Part shown: one piece after another, positions 1 through 5,388 of the stretch | Layout: every line of letters starts with the position of its first letter | How positions within the stretch are numbered: the first letter of the stretch is position 1 | Assembly (NCBI GenBank): GCA_002413145.1 | Contig: DHWK01000076.1 | Coordinates: 1 to 5,388, forward strand | Reading direction: 5' to 3' | Source: a bacterium UBP12_UBA5184 | GTDB taxonomy: Bacteria; Vulcanimicrobiota; Vulcanimicrobiia; Vulcanimicrobiales; Vulcanimicrobiaceae | Length of the DNA stretch: 5,388 nt | The notes under the pieces: generated by a model | What the model was told of the DNA's origin: nothing | What the model saw: the letters and a program-made list of their open reading frames with translations, nothing else | Databases searched by the model: none | Made by a program: the position numbers and the translations under genes

Positions 1-458
1 ATGATGTATACCAGCTGCGCGGCGGACTGGCAGGACCGCTCATCGTGCTGGACCCCGGCCAGAGATTCGACTCTTCAACCGACCATATCTTCACGATCAC
101 GACGACTCACGCGCTCGCCGACATCGGAAGAATCTTCGTCAACGGAATGTTTGAACCGCCGCCACTGACGGTTCGTGCCGGCGTTCGGCAGCGGCTGCGT
201 TTCATCAACATGACGACGCTTGGGCCTCGTGCAATCGTTTCGCTCAGCTCCGGCAATCGAACGCTCCAATGGCAACCGCTGGCCGTGGACGGCGCTGATC
301 TGCCGGAAGCGCGGCGTACTCCGCAGTCGGCCGTCGTAACCGTTACGATCGGCGCGACACGAGATTTCATGTTTACCCCGGCCCGCGGTGCGTACCTTCT
401 GCAGATATGGCCGGCTCCGAAACTTCCCGCGGTTACGATTCCGGTGAACGCTATTTAA
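1..458 (+). CDS. Multicopper oxidase, C-terminal part (5' end outside window)
   Basis: The reading frame is open from base 3 (bases 1-2 belong to a preceding codon) to the TAA at 456-458, giving 151 visible residues. The first visible stretch, QLRGGLAGPLIVLDPGQRFD, matches the end of a cupredoxin domain in multicopper oxidases, where a GLxGPLIV strand follows the histidine-rich copper site. A second cupredoxin-like part follows, with FVNG (about 45-48), the RAGVRQRLRFIN strand (58-69) and DGADLP (96-101). These pieces are typical of FtsP/CotA-like oxidases of environmental bacteria. The family oxidises phenols, metals or other reductants using type 1 and trinuclear copper, usually outside the cytoplasm. 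No HCHxxxH motif lies in the visible part, so the copper ligands must be upstream, or the protein belongs to the subfamily whose last domain carries no copper. Substrate and signal peptide cannot be judged here. Family call is confident; exact function is not. Confidence 0.85.
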   Translation, partial: DVYQLRGGLAGPLIVLDPGQRFDSSTDHIFTITTTHALADIGRIFVNGMFEPPPLTVRAGVRQRLRFINMTTLGPRAIVSLSSGNRTLQWQPLAVDGADLPEARRTPQSAVVTVTIGATRDFMFTPARGAYLLQIWPAPKLPAVTIPVNAI

Positions 459-672
459 GACAATGTCCCATGAGGCTTTGCGCCGCATAGGCAGATGCAG
501 GGCCGAAGCGCAATACATCCGGGTCGAATCGGGCGCGGCGCTCAGGATAATTGCGGCAGCTGGAGCAAGAGCAATCTGCTACGGCGTCGATTTCCGCGTA
601 CGCCGACCTGGTTCGCTCGACGTCAGGCGATGGCATTGATCCGTCAGGGGCTTCGATCATCGAACCGCTCAA
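451..672 (-). pseudogene. Possible relic of a small CxCxxCRN-motif protein
   Basis: A minus-strand frame of 73 codons starts at a TTG (672) or, more plausibly, an ATG (660) and ends in TAG at 451-453, overlapping the last 8 bases of the convergent oxidase gene. It contains YAEIDAVADCSCSSCRNY followed by RARFDPDVLRF. This resembles, from memory, a family of small uncharacterised bacterial proteins with a CxCxxCRN cluster followed by a phrase like FPPEVLxFLxxLGIDPxKEAEV. Here the LGIDP part is missing and the tail (GPASAYAAQSLMGHCLK) is unlike the family, so this would be a truncated or decayed copy. No Shine-Dalgarno sequence is evident. It could equally be a chance frame; the cysteine motif is the only real argument. 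Confidence 0.25.
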
Positions 673-715
673 ATAGGGCTAGATACACAGTAAGTTGCGG
701 AAAGCGTCCCAATGA

Positions 716-789
716 CGCGCGTGCGGCACGCGTGTTCCAGCGCTCCCTGGCCGGGTCGCGAGTTCCGCACCCGAGGCATTGGAACGCGC
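716..789. repeat. Hairpin cluster, possible intergenic repeat element
   Basis: Three adjacent inverted repeats are visible. Bases 716-723 pair with 727-734 (eight pairs, one of them G-T, with a CGG loop). Bases 737-740 pair with 747-750 (CCAG/CTGG). Bases 762-766 pair with 781-785 (GTTCC/GGAAC), extended by GCG/CGC at 758-760 and 787-789 across one mismatch. The structure is not followed by a T-run, so it does not look like an intrinsic terminator. It resembles dispersed REP-like palindromic units found between genes in many high-GC environmental genomes, but copy number cannot be seen from one window. A structured RNA is the alternative. Confidence 0.35.
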
Positions 790-918
790 TTTTGGCACTC
801 GTCGCGGAGGGTCCGTCTTAACTGCAATTATTCAGAGGCTCAAGAAACGCACGCGGGCAACCCTCAGTGATGCCAGAAGACGCTCGAGACCCGATGGGCA
901 GAGTGGCTAGGTCTGTGC

Positions 919-934
919 TCATTTACGTAAATGA
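919..934. promoter_or_regulatory. Perfect 16-base palindrome, candidate operator
   Basis: TCATTTACGTAAATGA reads the same on both strands over all 16 bases. It is AT-rich (12 of 16) inside a GC-rich neighbourhood and ends 33 bases before the ATG of the membrane glycosyltransferase gene at 968. Symmetry, base composition and position fit a binding site for a dimeric repressor or activator of that gene. No regulator gene is in the window, and no confident -10/-35 pair could be placed beside it. Confidence 0.45.
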
Positions 935-967
935 TAAAGCGGGTACGGAAATCACCCTCTGCTCAGC

Positions 968-3139
968 ATGAGCGACGAGGCGTGGAGCGCGCGACGGACG
1001 TCGCTATTCCTTCTCTCGGCTTTCATTGCAGAGGCCGCGGTCAGACTCTGGTTTGTGCACTCCGACCACTTTCCGCGAGTCTTTTGGGACGAGCCGAGCT
1101 ACCTCGCGTACGCGGAGTACTTCGCGGGGATCCGGTCGTTCGATCTGACCGGCGCGCCCGCCGTCGAGTGGGGCTACGGGCTTCTTCTGAGTCCGCTCTT
1201 CTTGCTCCACGCGCCGTTCCCGGTGACGTACAAGCTCGTCTTGATCGTGAACTGCTTTCTCCTTGCAAGCGTCCCGTTTGCACTCTACGCGATCGGTCGT
1301 CAAGCCTTCGGACTCAGCCGCAAGCTCGCGTTCGGTCTCGCGCTCGGGACCTCGTGTTACCCGCCGCTGCTGTTGTTCGCGACGTTCTCGATGACCGAGA
1401 ACCTCTATATTCCCCTCTTCCTCGTCACGTGCTTCGCGCTCGTGCGCGTCTTACAACAACCGACGCTCTTGCGGATGGGGGCGTTTTCGTCGCTGACGGT
1501 CGCGCTGTACGCGGTGCACGTGTGGGGGATCACCGTCGTGTTTGTGGGAGCGATCGTTCTGACATTTCTCGGAGCGAGCCGCGTGGCTCGCTGGGGTTAC
1601 GTCGGCGCGGCGTTGGCAATTCAGGCTTTACTCACGGTGGGCGTCGCGAGTGTGAACGCTTCCCTGCAGCGCGAGTTCCACACGACGCTCGTTCCGGGAG
1701 TCGCCGCGTTGCTTTCCGTGGGCTTATCTCCCGCGCATCTCGGTCTTTTGCTCAAAATGATCGTCAGCGAGTTCTTCGCGACGAATCTCGCGACGGCGTG
1801 TATGCTAGGACTGACGCTCGCCTTCGGCTTTGCGATCCTGGTCAAGGGGTGGAGGAAGAGAGCTTCTGACCTTGCTCGCGTCGATACCGGGCTGTTGATT
1901 TTCATCGTTCTCTGTATCGGCGCGATTCTTATTGCGTGCCCGATTGCGCTCACCGCGATGTTGCCCAAGGTGGAGGCCCCCGAGAAGTTTCTCGATTGCC
2001 GATATGTGGATGGCGAAGTTGCGCCGGCCATATTTTTCGCGCTCCTCCTCATCGTTAGAAGAAGAGCTCTTGGCGCGAATCTCGTCGACCGATGCTTTCT
2101 CATCAGCATTCTCGTACTCGGGCTGTCGTGGCTCGCATCGAGGGACGTCATCCACATGCAGCATTGGGAAAGCAACGGCGATTACGTATTCGGCGTAGCG
2201 CTGCTCGGCATGCTGCGACTCTTTGGGTTCTATTCGATCGGGCTTCTTAGCGCCACCATCCTCGGGGCCGTGCTCCTCTTGTTTTTGGGCTATCGCCGAT
2301 GGCCGGCGGCCGCCGTGACGGCGCTGGCGACGCTGTATCTCGCCTCGGCCGTAGCGGCGGAGACTCGCGAGTATCTGCCCGACTTCAGGCAACTCGATGC
2401 GCGGATCGGCAGTCGGAACGCAGGGCGACTCGTCACGTTGTTACAGACGCTTCCGCGTGGCACGACGATACCGGATGAACTCAAGGAAGGCACCTACGTG
2501 TTCTTTGCCTTCTACCAATTGAGCTTGCCGAACCTCACGATCCACTATTTTGATCCGGATGCCGCGCCGCCCAGCGATACGTACGCTCTCGTGAGAGCAT
2601 CGTGGCCTGGCTCGACGTACGGCTATAGCAATGTCGGTTGCGAGACGATGACGAACACTTGTCTTTGGACGAGCTCGCTGGAAGCCGCACGATCGTTGAC
2701 GACGATTCTGCGCTCGACCGACCCATGGTCGGGCGGGATCCGTCTTTCGCAGATTTCGGGGATCGACTTCGGCTCTCTCGATCAACCCTGGGCGACCACG
2801 CGCGGCGTTCTCTTTCCGGAAGTCGCCGACGGCCTCACCTGGCGTTGGACCGACGGAGACGCTGAGTATCGGTTAGACGCAATCCTTTCAGGCCGGCCGT
2901 CGGAGCTGTCGGTCTCGCTGTTTCTTCCCGTCCCTGAAAAGATCCGAATCACGGTCGGCGCGGTCCAACTCTTTTCGCGAGCACTGCCGACCGGTCTCTT
3001 CAAGCAAACGTTCCCACTACGGCAACGGAATTTCACCCGTGCGACCACGATCGGCATCGCGAGTGTGCCCGTTTCCGCAAACGTCCCCAAACCATTCGAC
3101 ACGCTCGGCGTCCAAGTTCGTTCGCTGCGGATCCGGTAA
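968..3139 (+). CDS. GT-C type membrane glycosyltransferase-like protein
   Basis: This 723-residue protein has a long hydrophobic part with roughly twelve or more membrane segments (for example about 12-29, 89-109, 119-139, 144-162, 172-201, 272-293, 306-331, 373-391, 424-440 and 445-463). A soluble C-terminal part of about 260 residues follows. After the first segment lies FWDEPSYLAYAEYF, with D41-E42 in the expected first outer loop; GT-C enzymes (PMT/ArnT and arabinosyltransferase types) carry their catalytic acidic residue there. SMTENLYIPLFLV (141-153) also resembles the conserved fourth-segment region of that superfamily, and CRYVDGEVAPAIFFALL follows at about 344-360. Such enzymes move sugars from polyprenyl-phosphate donors to acceptors outside the cytoplasmic membrane. 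Donor and acceptor are unknown. The ATG at 968 is chosen because an in-frame TAA lies at 935-937 and no other usual start follows it; no good Shine-Dalgarno sequence is seen. The gene stands alone, behind a 16-base palindrome. Confidence 0.75.
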   Translation: MSDEAWSARRTSLFLLSAFIAEAAVRLWFVHSDHFPRVFWDEPSYLAYAEYFAGIRSFDLTGAPAVEWGYGLLLSPLFLLHAPFPVTYKLVLIVNCFLLASVPFALYAIGRQAFGLSRKLAFGLALGTSCYPPLLLFATFSMTENLYIPLFLVTCFALVRVLQQPTLLRMGAFSSLTVALYAVHVWGITVVFVGAIVLTFLGASRVARWGYVGAALAIQALLTVGVASVNASLQREFHTTLVPGVAALLSVGLSPAHLGLLLKMIVSEFFATNLATACMLGLTLAFGFAILVKGWRKRASDLARVDTGLLIFIVLCIGAILIACPIALTAMLPKVEAPEKFLDCRYVDGEVAPAIFFALLLIVRRRALGANLVDRCFLISILVLGLSWLASRDVIHMQHWESNGDYVFGVALLGMLRLFGFYSIGLLSATILGAVLLLFLGYRRWPAAAVTALATLYLASAVAAETREYLPDFRQLDARIGSRNAGRLVTLLQTLPRGTTIPDELKEGTYVFFAFYQLSLPNLTIHYFDPDAAPPSDTYALVRASWPGSTYGYSNVGCETMTNTCLWTSSLEAARSLTTILRSTDPWSGGIRLSQISGIDFGSLDQPWATTRGVLFPEVADGLTWRWTDGDAEYRLDAILSGRPSELSVSLFLPVPEKIRITVGAVQLFSRALPTGLFKQTFPLRQRNFTRATTIGIASVPVSANVPKPFDTLGVQVRSLRIR

Positions 3140-3176
3140 TCGAAACAATAATGCGAGACTGCCCCCGTTTGTCATC

Positions 3177-3377
3177 TCAATACGCGGCGTCTTGCAAGCG
3201 CTGGCCAGCATCCGCAAGGTCAATGTTGACTAACTGTGGCGTGTTTGCCTCGTACGCGCGGGCGATCGCGGCGTAACGATCACGCTGTTCGTTCGGCATC
3301 GCTGGTGCCGCTTCGGCGAGTAACCGCGAAAATGCCTCATTAGGCGCGCGGCGATCGGCTGCATGAGCATTCGCCAA
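3177..3377 (-). pseudogene. Possible decayed gene fragment, 66 codons, unknown function
   Basis: A minus-strand frame from a TTG at 3377 to TGA at 3177-3179 encodes an alanine-rich, helix-like peptide with phrases such as FSRLLAEAAPAMPNEQRDRY and AAIARAYEANTPQLVNIDLA. Its composition looks protein-like rather than random. The same frame stays open upstream to a TGA at 3399-3401 and is open again beyond it (for example SRDFVEASERRLPLVRPDYA just before that stop). This would fit a longer gene interrupted by a nonsense codon, although that upstream part also lies opposite the plus-strand cassette and may be fortuitous. No Shine-Dalgarno sequence or recognised domain supports it as an intact gene. 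Confidence 0.25.
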
Positions 3378-3468
3378 TGCAGCAGCGTCAGTGCGAGGTC
3401 ATGCGTAATCGGGCCGCACAAGCGGCAGACGCCGTTCGGAAGCCTCGACGAAATCTCGCGAGGTCGCT

Positions 3469-3472
3469 GGAG
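3469..3472 (+). promoter_or_regulatory. Ribosome binding site of the small ORF
   Basis: GGAG ends 8 bases before the ATG at 3481, a normal Shine-Dalgarno distance. This supports that ATG rather than the adjacent GTG at 3478 as the start of the small ORF. Confidence 0.5.
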
Positions 3473-3480
3473 TTGCTGTG

Positions 3481-3588
3481 ATGCCGGCGATCGGCGAAGT
3501 TGCTTTGGATGAATCGCCAAAGGACATTCCGAAGGCCAAGACCGAATCGCCGCCGCCCGCTCTTCTGGAGAACGAGGACACCTTATGA
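3481..3588 (+). CDS. Small acidic protein of 35 residues, coupled to the cupin
   Basis: The ORF begins MPAIGEVALDESPK and ends ALLENEDTL. It is acidic (eight Asp/Glu against three Lys), contains a PPP stretch, and has no membrane segment or signal peptide. GGAG stands 8 bases before its ATG, and its TGA overlaps the cupin ATG as ATGA (3585-3588), the classic layout of translational coupling. In 24 of 35 codons the third base is G or C, consistent with coding in this genome. The frame is open upstream to 3409 without a better start. It may be a genuine small protein, a leader whose translation opens the cupin start, or the tail of a lost gene. No family is recognised and no function is assigned. 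Confidence 0.45.
   Translation: MPAIGEVALDESPKDIPKAKTESPPPALLENEDTL
3574..3578 (+). promoter_or_regulatory. Ribosome binding site of the cupin gene
   Basis: GAGGA ends 6 bases before the ATG at 3585 and fixes that start. It lies within the last codons of the upstream small ORF, so ribosomes finishing that ORF would pass over it. Confidence 0.7.
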
Positions 3589-4070
3589 GACGACCGTCGT
3601 CCGCCTTCATCTTCATTATCGCTACGGTTTTGATCGGCGCGACTTCGTTTTTTGCGCAGTCGGCCGAAACGCCAATCGTGCGCCAGATAAGCGCTATGAA
3701 ATTTAGCACACCGCCCCACACGCCTAAGTGCATCGCGGCCGCCCTCGATCGGGGCAATCCGCGGAAAGGGCCGTCCGTCGTTTTCGCCAGGCTGAAGCCC
3801 GGATGCATCGTTCCTTGGCACTGGCATCCGTTCAACGAGACCCTGATGACGGTCGGCGGTACGATTGAGAGCCAGGTCAAGGGCGGGGCAACATACCGGG
3901 CTCGGCGCGGAGATTTTTTGTTTCTTCCAGCACGCCACGCCCATCGCGCGATTTGCATGGGCCCGGACCCGTGCTTCAGCTTTCTCAATTCCGAAGGGCC
4001 CACCAACCCGCACTGGATAGACAAGTCCGGCCGTGAGATCTCGTTGGAGGCCGCTCTTAAAGGCAAATGA
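3585..4070 (+). CDS. Secreted single-domain cupin protein
   Basis: The 161-residue product starts with a signal peptide: RR at 2-3, a hydrophobic core at about 8-23, then FFAQSA with likely cleavage near residues 26-27. The mature part is one cupin barrel. Motif 1 is PGCIVPWHWHPFNETLMTVGG with H79, H81 and E85 as metal ligands. Motif 2 is GDFLFLPARHAH (109-120), with H120 as the fourth ligand and R117 in place of the usual glycine. The end, NPHWIDKSGREI, matches from memory the tail of small exported cupins of unknown function. Four cysteines (49, 74, 124, 130) lie in the exported part and could form disulfides. It probably binds a divalent metal in the periplasm or outside; whether it is an enzyme or a binding protein is open. 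Its stop overlaps the start of the EAL gene (ATGA), indicating co-translation. Confidence 0.85.
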   Translation: MRRPSSAFIFIIATVLIGATSFFAQSAETPIVRQISAMKFSTPPHTPKCIAAALDRGNPRKGPSVVFARLKPGCIVPWHWHPFNETLMTVGGTIESQVKGGATYRARRGDFLFLPARHAHRAICMGPDPCFSFLNSEGPTNPHWIDKSGREISLEAALKGK

Positions 4071-4858
4071 GGCGGCCATCCCCGCAGCCTGTGGTCCGGG
4101 CGGCTTTTTGCCGAATACCCTGGGGAGTGGACGTATTTTATCAACCAATCGTCGATCTGCCGGCGCGCTCGCTCGTGCGGGCCGAAGCCCTATGCCGCTT
4201 TCCGGCGAGCGCCGGCCTCAAGACCCCGAGCGATTACGTCAGGTACGCCGAAGAACAGGGCCTCGTTCAGGTCCTGACCGACGAGGTGTTGGCTCAGGCG
4301 CTCGGTTTCTGGCGCCGCCTCGGTTCGGCAGCGCCGCCGCAGCTCGCCGTCAATCTCTCGCCGAAGAATCTGCTCGAATTCGACTTCGCCGAACGCGTCT
4401 TCGCGGCGCTCGCAAAGACCGGGATTGAAGCATCGCGGCTGTGGATCGATATCGACGAGCGGCTCTTGACCGCGCACGACACGGTCTCGCGCCAGAATAT
4501 CCAGAAGCTCGTCGATGCCAGGATTCACTTGAGCATCGACGGCTTCGACCCAAACCTCTCACCGGTCACTCACCTGCAGCTCCGCGCATTGCCGCTCTCC
4601 GAGCTGAAGATCGATCGCTCGCTGTTGGTCGACCTCGAAAACGACCCCGAACGCCGCGCGAAATTGAAGGCGATCCTCGACGTCGCCGCGGAGAGCGGTC
4701 TCGAGCTATCCGCGAAAGGGATCGAGGACGAAGCGATGGTCGAATGGCTGACGCGCTTCGGATTCGTGCGGATGCAAGGCTATCTCGTCGGGGCTCCGCT
4801 GAGCGAGAACGAATTTCAGGCCTGGCTCGCGCAGAAGCGTCCCTCCACCGTCGCTTGA
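4067..4858 (+). CDS. Stand-alone EAL-domain protein, degenerate active site
   Basis: The 263-residue protein is almost entirely one EAL domain: YQPIVDL at 25-31, the signature EAL at 40-42, NLSP at 96-99, LKIDRS at 180-185 and QGYLVG at 237-242. Active EAL enzymes hydrolyse cyclic di-GMP using two metal ions. Several key positions differ here. The first Glu of the ELTE motif is D128. The DDFGTG motif reads DGFDPN (158-163), losing the second Asp. EGVE reads KGIE (217-220), replacing the Glu proposed as catalytic base. E40, N96, E131, D158, K181, E220 and Q237 remain. It is therefore probably a c-di-GMP binder or protein-interaction module rather than a phosphodiesterase. No GGDEF, PAS, REC or membrane part is present. 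The ATG at 4067 overlaps the cupin stop; a GTG at 4127, just before the domain, is an alternative start. Confidence 0.88.
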   Translation: MRRPSPQPVVRAAFCRIPWGVDVFYQPIVDLPARSLVRAEALCRFPASAGLKTPSDYVRYAEEQGLVQVLTDEVLAQALGFWRRLGSAAPPQLAVNLSPKNLLEFDFAERVFAALAKTGIEASRLWIDIDERLLTAHDTVSRQNIQKLVDARIHLSIDGFDPNLSPVTHLQLRALPLSELKIDRSLLVDLENDPERRAKLKAILDVAAESGLELSAKGIEDEAMVEWLTRFGFVRMQGYLVGAPLSENEFQAWLAQKRPSTVA

Positions 4859-4872
4859 CCCTCGGCTTGCGC

Positions 4873-5388
4873 TTACGGACTGAGCGCCAGGCCGTCCGGT
4901 TCGCCGACGCCGTTTGAGATCGTGGCGATGGGCGCGCCGGTGTAGGGGGGCGCGTACTCCGTGACGTTGCCGCGGTTGGCGACGAAGAGGTCGCCGCTCG
5001 TATCGAACGCGAGGCCTTCGGGTCCGCTCAGGCCGATCGAGATAGTGGCGGAGGGCGGCCCGGTATATGGGGGCGCGTACTCCGTGACGGTGTCGTTATA
5101 AAGGTTCGCGACGAAGAGATCGCCGCTCGCGTCGAACGCGAGGCCTTGCGGTCCGTTCATGCCGATCGAGATTGTGGCGGAGGGCGGCCCGGTATAGGGC
5201 GGCGCGTACTCCGTGACGGTCTTGTTTCCGACGTTCGCGACGAAGAGGTCGCCGCTCGCGTCGAACGCTAGGCCGATCGGGTCGTTCACGCCGGTCGAGA
5301 TCGCGGCGGTGGGCGGGCCGGTATAGGGCGGCGCGTACTTCTTGACGGTGTAGGTCCCTTCGTTCGCGACGAAGAGGTCGCCGCTCGC
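4873..5388 (-). CDS. NHL-like tandem-repeat (beta-propeller) protein, C-terminal part
   Basis: The minus-strand frame is open from the window edge to TAA at 4873-4875, giving 171 visible residues. It consists of tandem units of 43 residues of the form GLAFDASGDLFVAN, a variable stretch, then TVTEYAPPYTGPPSATIS and a linker. One partial unit (38 residues), two full units of 43 and one of 41 are visible, followed by a cut-off GLALSP end. The pattern fits NHL/SMP-30-like propeller blades in exported or surface proteins. The broken last blade could be completed by N-terminal residues, as in closed propellers. The start and any signal peptide are outside the window. Ligand and role are unknown; the author recalls such proteins as frequent in Candidatus Eremiobacterota. 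It converges on the EAL gene with only 14 bases between the stops. Confidence 0.8.
   Translation of the reverse strand, partial: ASGDLFVANEGTYTVKKYAPPYTGPPTAAISTGVNDPIGLAFDASGDLFVANVGNKTVTEYAPPYTGPPSATISIGMNGPQGLAFDASGDLFVANLYNDTVTEYAPPYTGPPSATISIGLSGPEGLAFDTSGDLFVANRGNVTEYAPPYTGAPIATISNGVGEPDGLALSP
4894..5388 (-). repeat. Tandem 129-base coding repeats
   Basis: Units, in minus-strand order, lie at 5388-5275 (partial), 5274-5146, 5145-5017 and 5016-4894. The full ones are 129 bases; the last is 123 bases, lacking two codons next to the VANRGN segment. The units are close to identical at DNA level over long stretches, including synonymous positions. Differences cluster in the residues after FVAN and in the linker before the next GLAFD. 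This suggests recent duplication or homogenisation by recombination. Confidence 0.85.

Larger units (their letters stand above)
459..967. other. Gene-poor intergenic region with hairpins and a palindrome
   Basis: About 500 bases separate the oxidase stop from the membrane protein start. Plus-strand and minus-strand frames here are short and arginine-rich, with no recognisable domain apart from the CxCxxCRN fragment at its left end. The middle (about 700-790) is rich in inverted repeats, and a perfect palindrome sits at 919-934. No clear -35/-10 pair, tRNA or intrinsic terminator with a T-run was seen after the oxidase gene. Confidence 0.6.
3140..3480. other. Gene-poor region between membrane protein and small ORF-cupin cassette
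   Basis: On the plus strand all three frames are broken by stops and nothing domain-like is seen. No T-rich hairpin follows the membrane protein stop. The only coding-like signal is the minus-strand fragment at 3177-3377. A short inverted repeat (CCTCG 3443-3447 with CGAGG 3459-3463) lies just before the ribosome binding site of the small ORF at 3481. A promoter for the downstream cassette should lie in this stretch, but none could be placed with confidence. Confidence 0.5.

Noticed and set aside
495..821. Plus-strand frame of 108 codons in the intergenic region
   Set aside because: Arginine-rich composition, no recognisable motif and no ribosome binding site; it runs through the hairpin cluster and looks fortuitous.
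841..935. Possible tRNA-like stretch before the membrane protein
   Set aside because: No acceptor stem, T-loop or anticodon arm could be folded by eye.
931..1869. Plus-strand frame of 312 codons overlapping the membrane protein
   Set aside because: It lies in a different frame of the membrane glycosyltransferase gene and is arginine-rich, as expected of an out-of-frame reading of GC-rich DNA.
2585..2598. Inverted repeat GCTCTC/GAGAGC
   Set aside because: Short, inside coding sequence and consistent with chance.
3230..4144. Long minus-strand frames (304 and 249 codons) opposite the cupin gene
   Set aside because: The plus-strand cupin has clear motifs, a signal peptide and a ribosome binding site; the opposite frames show no domain and reflect GC-rich third positions.
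4441..4917. Plus-strand frame of 158 codons within and past the EAL gene
   Set aside because: Arginine-rich shadow of the EAL reading frame, without motif or start signal.

Overview
The window is about 60% GC bacterial DNA with compact coding and weak or absent promoter consensus sequences. The mix of genes suggests a soil or acid-habitat lineage: a multicopper oxidase, a GT-C type membrane glycosyltransferase, a secreted cupin, an EAL-domain protein and an NHL-like protein with repeats of the type FDASGDLFVAN. The author associates this repeat style with Candidatus Eremiobacterota (WPS-2) or neighbouring phyla. That assignment is inference from protein style only.

Layout. Bases 1-458 (+) are the last 151 codons of a multicopper oxidase. 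Bases 459-967 hold no convincing intact gene. They contain a possible minus-strand relic with a CxCxxCRN motif, a cluster of hairpins at about 700-790, and a perfect 16-base palindrome at 919-934. The palindrome lies just ahead of the large membrane protein gene at 968-3139 (+), which encodes a GT-C fold glycosyltransferase-like protein with an unassigned soluble C-terminal part. Bases 3140-3480 are mostly gene-poor, with a minus-strand fragment that may be decayed coding sequence.

From 3481 a tight plus-strand cassette runs to 4858. It comprises a 35-codon small ORF, a secreted cupin (3585-4070) and a stand-alone EAL-domain protein (4067-4858). Each start codon overlaps the preceding stop as ATGA, so the three are probably translated in a coupled way. 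The EAL protein has lost several metal-binding or catalytic residues and is probably not an active c-di-GMP phosphodiesterase. Convergent to it, only 14 bases away, is the 3' end of a minus-strand gene for a tandem-repeat, probably beta-propeller protein (4873 to beyond 5388).

The most unusual items are the coupled small ORF-cupin-degenerate EAL cassette, the EAL active-site losses and the 16-base palindrome. No mobile element, CRISPR array, tRNA or rRNA was recognised.
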